From Nanobdellota archaeon (GTDB lineage Archaea; Nanobdellota; Nanobdellia; Woesearchaeales; B3-WOES), in NCBI GenBank assembly GCA_023131705.1, contig JAGLZG010000140.1:1-11760 (forward strand): a stretch of DNA of 11,760 bases. The letters run 5' to 3'. Below the pieces are notes generated by a model. The model ran no database searches, had not been told where the DNA came from, and was given only the letters and a program-made list of their open reading frames with translations. The position numbers and the translations under genes are program-made. Numbering within the stretch: the stretch's first letter is position 1; each line of letters opens with the position of its first letter. Below are positions 1 through 6,870 of this stretch, piece by piece.

Positions 1-927
1 AGCACCATAATAATCTGTTCCATTCCTTACTGTTGCAAACATCATAATGTTTGCTCCCATAGCTGCTCCTGGCAGTGTTATATTATAGAATCCTGTTGTT
101 GCATTATATTCATCAGTTCCGCAACCACCAGCACCACAATCCCATGCACTCAGATTATAAGGTATTGGGTGATCCTGAAATAACATATTTCCCGGCTCTA
201 TAAGATATGAAATTATTGTTATATCATCAGCATTAGGTGATGAATTTCCTGCTAAAGCATAGCCTGACACCCTTTTCCATTGCTCAGACACATTAAAAAC
301 AATATCTGCATGATTATTATCATAATCTGAAGCATTATTTAAGTCATAGCTTACTGGGAAACTTTGATTTGGAAATATCATTATAGAATAGTTCCTGTCT
401 GCTGGCAAATAAACTGTAACAGCACTATGATAGTTTGACCAGTCTGATTCTATTGGATAGCCTAGTTTTTTATCCTTTATCATATAATTAAAGACAGTTG
501 CTCCTCCTGAAAAGTTAACAGCAGTTATGTTAATAGCTGCTCCATCCCTCATGTAAAAATTAATAGGGCTTAGTTGTTGTATCTCCTGTGATGGGAGTTC
601 TGGTAATGATGGCCCTATAAGGTCTATATCTTCTGTTCCGGAAATAAAGTGTTTTATCTTTATTTTGCACATTATGTTATCTTCCTGAATATCAGGAACA
701 CTTACATTAAAGAACCCATCAGCATTGCTTAGTGAAGAGTTGCTTGTGTTCAAAACAGGACCTTGACCAGAAACCATTTTATAAACCTCTACAGTAACAT
801 TAGTGTTGCTTACATTCAAAGTAGAACTGGCATTGAGAGTATTTCCATAGAAATAAAAAGCATTAGCGCTTAAAGCATACATCATTAGAATTAAAATAGA
901 TATCAATAATATCCTTATATTTTTCAA
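1..927 (-). CDS. secreted surface protein, N-terminal 309 residues (partial, runs off left edge)
   Basis: An open frame reads from a TTG at 927-925 to the window edge without a stop. TTG is chosen because AGGGGTG lies about 7 nt upstream, an in-frame stop sits at 945-943, and a strong signal peptide follows (residues 1-23, hydrophobic, ending ANA before FYFYGN). A GTG at 936-934 is possible but overlaps the ribosome binding site, and the first internal ATG would cut into the signal peptide. After the signal come a beta-rich module with an SNADGFFNVSVPD segment, like carboxypeptidase-regulatory/SpaA-type Ig folds, and a second module with FNYMIKDKKLGYPI and YLPADRNYSIMIFP segments, which I associate from memory with large DPANN surface proteins. 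N-x-S/T sequons are frequent, so the protein is probably glycosylated outside the cell. The function is probably structural or adhesive; no catalytic motif is visible. Confidence 0.8.
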   Translation of the reverse strand, partial: MKNIRILLISILILMMYALSANAFYFYGNTLNASSTLNVSNTNVTVEVYKMVSGQGPVLNTSNSSLSNADGFFNVSVPDIQEDNIMCKIKIKHFISGTEDIDLIGPSLPELPSQEIQQLSPINFYMRDGAAINITAVNFSGGATVFNYMIKDKKLGYPIESDWSNYHSAVTVYLPADRNYSIMIFPNQSFPVSYDLNNASDYDNNHADIVFNVSEQWKRVSGYALAGNSSPNADDITIISYLIEPGNMLFQDHPIPYNLSAWDCGAGGCGTDEYNATTGFYNITLPGAAMGANIMMFATVRNGTDYYGA

Positions 928-981
928 TATAAACACCCCTTTTTATTAAAAATTAACCTTTTTTAGTATATTAAATATTGT

Positions 982-1000
982 TTTTTAAATACTTTTCGTT
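982..1000 (-). promoter_or_regulatory. BRE/TATA promoter of the left-edge surface gene
   Basis: Read on the minus strand, CGAAAAGTATTTAAAA fits an archaeal BRE (CGAAAA) plus TATA box. The expected transcription start, about 25 nt on, lies near 961 and gives a leader of about 34 nt before the TTG start. The same CGAAAAGT-TTTAAA core lies upstream of the 1003-residue surface protein. Confidence 0.7.
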
Positions 1001-1045
1001 TTTTTAAATGAGTAAAGTGACCAAATATAGTAACTTTGGTGTTAT

Positions 1046-1070
1046 AAATAAGAAAAAAATCTTTTTTAAG
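1046..1070 (-). terminator. U-tract terminator after the protease gene
   Basis: Downstream of the protease stop, the minus strand reads AAAAAAGATTTTTTTCTTA. This is a weak A/T hairpin ending in a run of seven T, as expected for U-rich archaeal termination. A second short inverted repeat (ACCAAA/TTTGGT, 1020-1040) lies just beyond it. Confidence 0.4.
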
Positions 1071-1096
1071 AAAGCAGTTACTAAAACAAATAAAAT

Positions 1097-1549
1097 TTAC
1101 TTTTCTAAATAGGCTAAACCTTTTTTAGGATTAACATGCAACAAAAATCCGTTATCTTTCAAAAAGTCCAAACCCAATATAGAAGGGGAAGCTTGAGCGA
1201 TTTGCTTATGTTTATTGTCTCTTTTAGTAGATAGTGCTACACATATGTTAGGCAAAGTTACACTTTCTGAATTATTCTCATCATTTTTAAAAATTAAACT
1301 GATTTTCTTAGGAATCATTTTAAGTTCTGATATTGAACCACCCATATATATATGCTTTTTTTCCTCGGGAGCTTCTCTTAAATTTTTTATAGGAACATGG
1401 AGTTTAAGAGCATCTCCTTCTGACATTAAAGTTAAAGGGCTTCCAGTATCTATTATAAAAGTTACTTGCCCATACAGACGAACTTTAGGGCATTTGAAAA
1501 TAGAATTTATTTGGATTCTATTTTCAAGAATTGATAAAGGAATTTTCAT
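1097..1549 (-). CDS. retropepsin-like (clan AA) aspartic protease, single domain
   Basis: This 150-residue protein has no signal peptide or membrane segment, so it should act in the cytoplasm. The catalytic motif of pepsin-fold proteases is visible as FIIDTGSPLTL (D34-T-G-S), and the conserved C-terminal ILG-D-F element appears as SILGLDFLKDNG (residues 123-134), followed by a closing beta hairpin. One DTG in about 150 residues is the layout of retroviral-type proteases, which act as homodimers with one Asp per subunit; dimerisation here is inferred from the family. The gene lies 6 nt after the DUF5678-like gene on the same strand, so they are probably co-transcribed and perhaps translationally coupled; no clear Shine-Dalgarno of its own is seen. 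Its substrate is unknown. The neighbouring surface proteins are exported, which makes them unlikely substrates. Confidence 0.85.
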   Translation of the reverse strand: MKIPLSILENRIQINSIFKCPKVRLYGQVTFIIDTGSPLTLMSEGDALKLHVPIKNLREAPEEKKHIYMGGSISELKMIPKKISLIFKNDENNSESVTLPNICVALSTKRDNKHKQIAQASPSILGLDFLKDNGFLLHVNPKKGLAYLEK

Positions 1550-1555
1550 TGTAAA

Positions 1556-1792
1556 TCAAAGAATGAATATATCTTTTGACACAAACCTTATAAACAAGTT
1601 TGATGTATCCTCTCCCTTTTTAGCTAATTTCTTACCTAATACCCCCATATTCTCTCCACTACTAACAATCTCTTCTTCTTTTATTGCTACAAACTGATTA
1701 TTAAAATCCTTCGTAATTTTATCTCTATGTGAACGAAAAAATTCAATCGCAACATTTGATTTGTTTAACAGTGCTAAATCTTCATTTGCCAT
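1556..1792 (-). CDS. small DUF5678-like protein, partner of the aspartic protease
   Basis: This 78-residue soluble protein starts with ATG; GAGG sits about 8 nt upstream (1801-1804) and a TATA box further up. The layout, a short helix (IEFFRSHRDKITKDF), then NNQFVAIKEEEIVSSG, then a helix and LFIRFVSKDI, resembles the DUF5678 pattern (Y/F-x-G-x-F/W-VAI-x-x-x-x-VV-x-x-G followed by K-rich helix and a final beta strand). Such proteins often sit next to retropepsin-like proteases in archaea and bacteria, as here. I know no established biochemical role; a substrate, inhibitor or adaptor of the protease are all open possibilities. Family assignment is by eye and moderately sure. Confidence 0.7.
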   Translation of the reverse strand: MANEDLALLNKSNVAIEFFRSHRDKITKDFNNQFVAIKEEEIVSSGENMGVLGKKLAKKGEDTSNLFIRFVSKDIFIL

Positions 1793-1824
1793 TTTTATTG
1801 CCTCTTTCTTTATTATTGTGATTT

Positions 1825-1843
1825 AATATTTAAATCTATCGGT
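1825..1843 (-). promoter_or_regulatory. promoter of the DUF5678-protease pair
   Basis: The minus strand reads ACCGATAGATTTAAATATT, a BRE-like ACCGATAG followed by a TATA element. It lies about 40 nt before the ATG at 1792, predicting a short leader that includes the GAGG ribosome binding site. The pair is therefore probably a separate transcription unit from the surface operon upstream. Confidence 0.6.
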
Positions 1844-1852
1844 TTTTTTACT

Positions 1853-1869
1853 ACTTAAAAATAAAAAAA
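1853..1869 (-). terminator. U-rich terminator of the surface-protein operon
   Basis: Directly after the TAA of the 334-residue gene, the minus strand has TTTTTTTATTTTTAAG. Oligo-T tracts without a strong hairpin are the usual archaeal terminator. Confidence 0.45.
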
Positions 1870-2874
1870 TTAAAATGATTCTTTTTTCTTTTTGCTAACA
1901 ACAAAATAGATAATCAATCCAATAACCACAACCAAAGCTACCATTATCCATGCCAAAGGTAGTTTTGCTTTTTCTGTTGTTGGTGTTACTTCTTCTAATT
2001 CCTCTTCTTCAGAAGGAACTTCTTCTTCAACTTCTTCCTTTACTTCCTCTTCTCCTGCTGGAGGGATTACTGGCAATGCTTTTTCAACTATCTTTTTAAC
2101 TATAATATCTGCTTTCCTGTTATTTATTCCTGTTAACTTGACATAAAGCTTTTCATTTACACTTGTATCAAGATCTATTATCTTTTCCTCGCCAATATTT
2201 AGTGTGAAATACATTGGTGTTGATGTTAAAAGAAATTCAACTGACTTTCTGTCTGCTGCAACCTTATTAATTTTCAAAGTGTGGGAAGCGCCATCAAAAG
2301 TAAATGTAAGTTTCTCCCCTCTTGCTAACCCAGTATATGCTGTATCAACTTCAGTCAAAACTATGCTTTGAGCAGCAACTGCACCTCCTCCGCCTCCACC
2401 ACCACTTGGTGTTGTAGCTGCTGTGCATGCACTAGACTGGCATGTTCCTGAGCCAGAGCCGTTTCTTATCTGTGTGGCTCCAGAACAACAATATCCTCCT
2501 GAACAAGCTGCACTATAAGTGCAAGAAGCGCCATTTGCTAGTGTTGTTACATTTATATCAAGATCAAAAATTCCTTCAGACCAATTCCGATGACCTTGGA
2601 TAACATCAATATCAAATACCTTGAATGTTACATTATCGCCAACTGAACCTTCTAGGACAAGGTTATAGAAAGAGGATGGAACCTCATCTTCACCAGTATA
2701 TGTAGTATATTCAAGGGTTCCTGCAACATAACCACTTACATTGACCCCTGCTGTTGCAGAAGTGCCATTTATATATACAGTCCCCCTCCAGATTGACAGT
2801 TCAGGGACAGCTAAGACCATTGTAGTAAATAAAGTAAAAATTAAAATTGGTAACAACAATTTTTTTGTATTCAT
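1870..2874 (-). CDS. Cys-rich surface protein anchored by a C-terminal membrane segment
   Basis: The 334-residue protein has a signal peptide (about 1-22, ending VLA), an Ig-like domain (28-112; YNLVLEGSVGDNVTFKVFD resembles the G-Y-x-L-x-V-x-G-x-x-GD-x-V-x-F pattern of archaeal surface modules), a six-Cys segment (C118, C124, C129, C130, C145, C150), a Gly-rich linker (157-164), and a second beta domain (170-262; EFLLTSTPMYFTLNIGEE then KLYVKLTGI). An acidic Glu-rich stalk (274-302), one membrane helix (305-326) and a Lys-rich cytoplasmic tail follow. The start is supported by GGAGGA at 2881-2886, 6 nt before ATG. It lies 44 nt behind the 1003-residue gene and is probably in its operon. As the larger protein has no C-terminal anchor, this one could tether it; that is inference. 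Enzymatic activity is not apparent. Confidence 0.8.
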   Translation of the reverse strand: MNTKKLLLPILIFTLFTTMVLAVPELSIWRGTVYINGTSATAGVNVSGYVAGTLEYTTYTGEDEVPSSFYNLVLEGSVGDNVTFKVFDIDVIQGHRNWSEGIFDLDINVTTLANGASCTYSAACSGGYCCSGATQIRNGSGSGTCQSSACTAATTPSGGGGGGGAVAAQSIVLTEVDTAYTGLARGEKLTFTFDGASHTLKINKVAADRKSVEFLLTSTPMYFTLNIGEEKIIDLDTSVNEKLYVKLTGINNRKADIIVKKIVEKALPVIPPAGEEEVKEEVEEEVPSEEEELEEVTPTTEKAKLPLAWIMVALVVVIGLIIYFVVSKKKKESF

Positions 2875-2918
2875 TATTTATCCTCCAATTTACTCCTAAA
2901 AAATTAAAATAAAAAAAT
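2875..2918 (-). promoter_or_regulatory. operon spacer with U-tracts and strong RBS
   Basis: The gap between the two surface genes holds two T-rich tracts (TTTTTTTATTTTAATTTTTT on the minus strand, within 2897-2917) followed by GGAGGATAA and ATG. The tracts could cause partial termination and so more of the upstream protein, or form an AT-rich internal promoter; the sequence does not decide. Confidence 0.35.
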
Positions 2919-5900
2919 TTATGAAATATAAAAGTCAACTTCTTTACTCATATTTATCCAATACATCTGATCATTTGTGTTATTGATGTATTTAAGATTA
3001 CTTGTTGTCCAGTTGCCTCTTTTGAAGTATTTCCATGTTCCATCAAGATAATAGTATACTAAATTGTAGTTAGTTCCCAAATGTCCTATGGTTGTTAAGA
3101 ATGTTGATATATTTGATTCAACTGGATTTGAAATATTAATCCATTGAGATGCCATACCAAGATTTAAAGTATCCCAATTCTTATTCAACTTCTGCGTATT
3201 GTTAGTATCATCACTTATTGTAAAAGACCTATAGGAATCTACAGTTATATCACTCCACTGTCCTGTACTATCATTTGCCTGTACATAAACTGTATGACCT
3301 CCACTAGCACACGCTGATCCTGCACAAGCTGTTGACAAATCAATATCATGTGTCATACTTACAGTAGTTAAACCAGTTTCACTGAAATTATAATACCCAT
3401 TTGAAGTTTCATCAATGTATATCCTTGTACCATTCACATTTAGGTTATCCTGTAGCGTTGCAGATACTGTTAAAGTTCCAGTATAGCCAACAGGTGTATT
3501 TGTGTTTACGCCAGTTATATTTGGTTTTGTTGTATCAACCAATATAGTTACAGTAATTGTATCATTAAGGTTTCCTAATTCATCATAAGCGCTTAAACCT
3601 ATAACACAGTTTCCATTTCCTGTGCATCCAAAGTCTGCAGTGGTATTAACAGCATAGTAAGTATTAGCTGCCCCTGTTCCTGATAGATTAGTTCTTCCAA
3701 GATGGGTGCTTTTATTTAAACTGGCATTAAAGTAATAACCTTCTGTTATAGTAACAGTAAAGTTTATTTCTGCAGTAGTGCTTGTTACTCTATTATCTGT
3801 TGCATTGGTTGTTATTGTTCCAACTCTTGGTGCATAATCATCTATTATAATATCAATTGTTGAACTAATGCTATTAGTTGCATTGTCATATGCTGTAATT
3901 CCAAGAGTGCAGTTGTATTCATATCCTGAGCCAGGATGTGCACATCCCATTTCTGCGGAAGTATTAACCAGAGAATAATTATTAGCAGCAGCTGTGAAAG
4001 TTGCATTTATTGTATCATTTAAGGTCACATAATATATATCATAGCCATCACTGACATTCACGCTTAAATTAATGCTTATGCTTGATGTTGTTATATTAGT
4101 TGTTCCACCACTGCCATCAGATATGTTTGTCATTAGATATGTTAATGCTGGATTTTCATCATCTATAATAATAGTTAATACCCCAGTATCATTTTTATTT
4201 AATGCTTTATCATATGATGTGAAATTCAATAAACAACTTCCATTAGTATTGCATCCTAAAGATGAAGGTGTTGTATTTAACTCATAGCTGTTTCCTCCTG
4301 CACTTGTCAGAAGTGTTCCATTAACACTGACATTTAGAACATTATTTGTAGCAGTTAAATTAAGTTTTATTGAATCATCGCTTCTTACAACTAAATCACC
4401 TGTTGTTGGATAAGTATCATTTATAGCAATGTCTGTAACATTTGGTGCAACACTATCTACAGTTATGGTTAATGTTTCTGTTTTGTTTTCCCTGCCTAAA
4501 GTGTCTGTTGCATTTATATATAATACACATTCAATACCATCTCCACTGCTTGGACAAAAGTCAGTCAAAGTACCATTAATAGTCACAGTGAAAACCCCTC
4601 CTTCTTTATATGCTGCACCTGCAGCATTGCTCATATTATACATATATTCATCAGTTCCATTATATACAGTAACATTCTTTATATTGTCTGCTACAGTTAC
4701 ATTAATCTGTACTATCTCTGATGAATCACTAGTAAAATTCCTTGTTAGGTTTGTGATAATATTTGTTACATTTGGTAATGTATCATCTATCTCTATTGTA
4801 ATAGTCTCTGAAGCATTAATATTGCCCACTGTATCTATTGCAGTTATTGTTAAAGTATAATTGCCATCTGATGTAAAGCCAAGATCACTCATATTTGTAA
4901 TATTTAACCATAATACACCATCCGCAGCGCAATCCATTGCAATAGAATTACTAGATGTTCCATTTACATAAACAGTGGTTGTATTTGAACCTGTTGGATA
5001 AGTATCATTAACAGTAGCATTTATTCTGTAAAGTTCATCACTTATTACAACATTATCATTATCCCCTTTGGTATCATTCAATACAATAGCGCTTACTTGT
5101 GGTGCTAAGCCATCTATTGAAAAATTAAAACCAGCATTATCAGTGCCATTTTGCCATCCTACATTTCCCACAGTATCATTGGCATATACTATAAAAGAAA
5201 TATTATCTTCGTGAGTAGTGCCATTTATTAATGCTGAATAAATATTATCTGTATTATTTCCATCTCCTGTAGCTAAATTCATAATTACAGAAAAATTTGA
5301 TGATGTTGGTGTTTCTGTAGCATTTGAATAGTAAAAGATAACACTATCAAGTGTAGCATAACCAGTATCATTTACAGCTATAGATACATTGATAGCTCCA
5401 CTTTTTAAAAAAGATGCATAAACAAAAGTTGACACAGTATTGGTTCCATCTGATACACTAGAAATTCCAGGTATAGGAGAATCATTATCAATCTGGAGAC
5501 TAACATTTGTCTCATTCTCACCACTGCCAGTATCAATAGTAAGTACTTTTAATTTAGTATTATTATTAACATTTGCTGTCACAACCCATATAGTATAAAC
5601 TTCAGTATTGCCACTTCCTAAAGCAGCGCTTGTTAGCTGAACACCTGTATTGCTTTCAGCCCCACAAGTAGCTCCAGATACTGCAGCACAAGAAAATTCA
5701 GAAAAGTTTGTGTCCAACCTGGTGATGTTTACTGTATCAATACTTACCCCTACATTGTTAGTAATAGATACATTAAAGGAATGGTTTTGACCACCTTTAA
5801 GTATAGTTGGTGTTATACTAGCGCTCATCCCATGCGCACCCAAAACAAACCAAACACCAACACCTAAAACCATTAACATGATTGTTGCCAGGAAAATTCT

Positions 5901-5930
5901 TTTTAAATCACCTTTTTTATTATACATCAT
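2919..5930 (-). CDS. large glycosylated surface protein with about seven Ig-like repeats
   Basis: The 1003-residue protein begins with a positively charged end and a hydrophobic signal or anchor (11-31). A first beta domain (about 35-150) is followed by about seven Ig/cadherin-like repeats starting near residues 151, 275, 384, 493, 592, 699 and 801. Most boundaries read I-D-D/D-S/D-T, two residues, then P, and most repeats end in an A-x-D-x-x-G/N strand. The C-terminal domain (909-1003) is rich in W and Y and ends without a membrane segment. Dozens of N-x-S/T sequons imply heavy N-glycosylation. Most repeats carry two Cys a few residues apart before the A-x-D strand, likely disulfides. The start has GGAGGGG (5939-5945) about 8 nt upstream; ATG at 5927 would differ by one residue. 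The likely role is S-layer component, sheath or adhesin. The promoter is near 6084-6100 and the leader is about 130 nt. Confidence 0.85.
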   Translation of the reverse strand: MMYNKKGDLKRIFLATIMLMVLGVGVWFVLGAHGMSASITPTILKGGQNHSFNVSITNNVGVSIDTVNITRLDTNFSEFSCAAVSGATCGAESNTGVQLTSAALGSGNTEVYTIWVVTANVNNNTKLKVLTIDTGSGENETNVSLQIDNDSPIPGISSVSDGTNTVSTFVYASFLKSGAINVSIAVNDTGYATLDSVIFYYSNATETPTSSNFSVIMNLATGDGNNTDNIYSALINGTTHEDNISFIVYANDTVGNVGWQNGTDNAGFNFSIDGLAPQVSAIVLNDTKGDNDNVVISDELYRINATVNDTYPTGSNTTTVYVNGTSSNSIAMDCAADGVLWLNITNMSDLGFTSDGNYTLTITAIDTVGNINASETITIEIDDTLPNVTNIITNLTRNFTSDSSEIVQINVTVADNIKNVTVYNGTDEYMYNMSNAAGAAYKEGGVFTVTINGTLTDFCPSSGDGIECVLYINATDTLGRENKTETLTITVDSVAPNVTDIAINDTYPTTGDLVVRSDDSIKLNLTATNNVLNVSVNGTLLTSAGGNSYELNTTPSSLGCNTNGSCLLNFTSYDKALNKNDTGVLTIIIDDENPALTYLMTNISDGSGGTTNITTSSISINLSVNVSDGYDIYYVTLNDTINATFTAAANNYSLVNTSAEMGCAHPGSGYEYNCTLGITAYDNATNSISSTIDIIIDDYAPRVGTITTNATDNRVTSTTAEINFTVTITEGYYFNASLNKSTHLGRTNLSGTGAANTYYAVNTTADFGCTGNGNCVIGLSAYDELGNLNDTITVTILVDTTKPNITGVNTNTPVGYTGTLTVSATLQDNLNVNGTRIYIDETSNGYYNFSETGLTTVSMTHDIDLSTACAGSACASGGHTVYVQANDSTGQWSDITVDSYRSFTISDDTNNTQKLNKNWDTLNLGMASQWINISNPVESNISTFLTTIGHLGTNYNLVYYYLDGTWKYFKRGNWTTSNLKYINNTNDQMYWINMSKEVDFYIS

Positions 5931-5966
5931 TTTTATAACCCCTCCTTTTTTATGACTTTGATATTT

Positions 5967-6023
5967 TTAGAGATAGCTATAGAAAAAGTTTTGCCTCTTT
6001 TTAGTAACCACCTCATTAAACAT
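5967..6023 (-). CDS. possible 18-residue leader peptide (upstream ORF)
   Basis: In the leader of the 1003-residue protein, AAAGGTG is followed by TT and ATG (6023-6021), opening a short frame that encodes MFNEVVTKKRQNFFYSYL and then TAA. Its start lies about 39 nt after the predicted transcription start, nearly the same spacing as the start of the left-edge gene, whose promoter and leader look alike. It ends 36 nt before the main ATG. Translation could tune expression, or this could be a remnant of another surface gene. A frame this short can arise by chance, so confidence is low. Confidence 0.3.
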   Translation of the reverse strand: MFNEVVTKKRQNFFYSYL

Positions 6024-6083
6024 AACACCTTTTTTTATTAAAATTATACTAAATATACTAATTAAAGTTAACTAATTGTTTTT

Positions 6084-6100
6084 GTTTAAAAACTTTTCGC
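6084..6100 (-). promoter_or_regulatory. promoter of the two-gene surface operon
   Basis: The minus strand reads GCGAAAAGTTTTTAAAC, a BRE (GCGAAAAG) plus TATA-like TTTTTAAAC. It is nearly identical to the left-edge gene promoter, and AACAAT, TAGTATA-type words and TTTAATAAAAA-GGTGTT follow in both leaders. The transcription start is predicted near 6062. Confidence 0.65.
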
Positions 6101-6107
6101 TTTTGTC

Positions 6108-6271
6108 AAAAACCATAGGCTATAAATCTGTGGTTTTTAAGTATCCTGAGAAAAGCGAAGCTTTTCTGGGATACCAAAAATCTACGATTTTTAAGTATGC
6201 TCAGAAATTCTCGTCGAGAGTATCAAAGTCAATTACAACAATCAGCTAAAAATGTGGAGAGAATTTCTGAG
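6108..6271. repeat. cluster of hairpins and inverted repeats
   Basis: Visible structures: a hairpin with AAAAACCA/TGGTTTTT arms (6108-6138; about 12 bp with two G-U pairs); one with a GAA loop (6141-6174; about 15 bp with one bulged G); AAAAATC-TAC-GATTTTT (6176-6192); TCTCG-T-CGAGA (6209-6219); and a perfect 13-bp inverted repeat CTCAGAAATTCTC (6200-6212) with its complement at 6259-6271. A 30-nt stretch at 6124-6153 recurs imperfectly at 6178-6207, so the block looks like a diverged tandem of one palindromic unit. It could be a degenerate mobile element, a structured RNA or a chromosomal palindromic repeat. No coding frame fits it. Confidence 0.7.
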
Positions 6272-6361
6272 ATTTTGTGAAAAAATAGTTCATAAACATT
6301 TTAAAGGGGAAACTTTGAAAAAAAACAATCAAGATTATGTCTCAAATAAGCCTCAGACAAG
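6272..6361. other. AT-rich intergenic stretch with no supported gene
   Basis: No promoter or structural RNA is evident here. An ATG at 6252 opens a 54-codon plus-strand frame to 6416 that crosses the flanking repeats. It has no ribosome binding site, no TATA box at the right distance, and no family I recognise. Confidence 0.5.
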
Positions 6362-6414
6362 TTCCATAGGAAATCATGGGGTGTCTGTTTTCCATAGGAA
6401 ACAAGGGGGTGTCT
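6362..6414. repeat. two 25-nt direct repeats, 28-bp period
   Basis: The stretch TTCCATAGGAAA...GGGGTGTCT occurs at 6362-6386 and again at 6390-6414 with 22 of 25 bases identical. Each copy starts with a small palindrome (TTCC-ATA-GGAA) and ends with TGTCT. They lie about 45-95 bp upstream of the TATA box of the winged-helix gene, a plausible place for operator or activator sites. Confidence 0.75.
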
Positions 6415-6455
6415 AAATTCTTATTTTTGTCTTAAGACTGTCTCAGAAACCAAAA

Positions 6456-6466
6456 ACTATATAAAC
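6456..6466 (+). promoter_or_regulatory. promoter of the winged-helix gene
   Basis: ACTATATAAAC is a good archaeal TATA box with an A-rich BRE before it (GAAACCAAAA). Its centre is about 27 nt before the ATG at 6488, so the transcript should be leaderless or nearly so. This supports that start. Confidence 0.7.
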
Positions 6467-6487
6467 CACGCATAATTTCTCAATATT

Positions 6488-6862
6488 ATGGGGGAAACAG
6501 AGTTATTAAAAAAACAGCTTAAATTAATGGCTGAAAAAATAAAAGTTCTTGAGGCCAGGCTAAAACAAAATCAGAAAGACATAATAAAAGAAGCTCTGCT
6601 GGAATTTACAAACCAGAAGAATAGCGGTCTTAAATCAGAAGTAATGAGGAAATTCAATAAAAACAAGAAGAACCTTGTAAAACAAAAAATCCTGGATATA
6701 ATAAAAACAAAACAAATCCCACTTGCTGACTTAAAATTCTATATTGTTAATCAGCTAAACTACTGCTCAAAGGCATCATTCTACAGGTACATAGGCGAGA
6801 TGAAAGATTTGATGGAAATAAAAAATAACATTGTTTATGCAATAAAAGAGATTACATTATAA
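6488..6862 (+). CDS. coiled-coil winged-helix DNA-binding protein, putative regulator
   Basis: The 124-residue protein has an N-terminal Lys/Glu-rich amphipathic helix that looks like a coiled coil (about 3-35), a linker, and a C-terminal domain (about 62-121) with the spacing of a winged helix: KQKILDIIKTK, then LKFYIVNQLN, the probable recognition helix SKASFYRYIGEMKDL and a short wing ending NNIVYAI. It is small, basic and soluble, which suits a dimeric transcriptional regulator, but I cannot name a family or target. The repeated TGTCT words and 25-nt repeats upstream could be its own operators (inference). The next gene follows after 43 nt with its own TATA box. The ATG is supported by the leaderless promoter spacing. 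Confidence 0.7.
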   Translation: MGETELLKKQLKLMAEKIKVLEARLKQNQKDIIKEALLEFTNQKNSGLKSEVMRKFNKNKKNLVKQKILDIIKTKQIPLADLKFYIVNQLNYCSKASFYRYIGEMKDLMEIKNNIVYAIKEITL

Positions 6863-6870
6863 AACCAAAA

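Noticed and set aside
1215..1697. Plus-strand open frame of 160 codons
   Set aside because: It is antisense to the protease and DUF5678-like genes, which have family motifs, a promoter and ribosome binding sites; the antisense product matches nothing.
4072..4860. Two plus-strand open frames within the giant surface gene
   Set aside because: Antisense by-products of Ile/Thr/Asn-rich repeats; no promoter or RBS and low-complexity hydrophobic products.
6362..6414. CRISPR array
   Set aside because: Only two repeat copies with a 3-nt gap and no spacers or cas genes.
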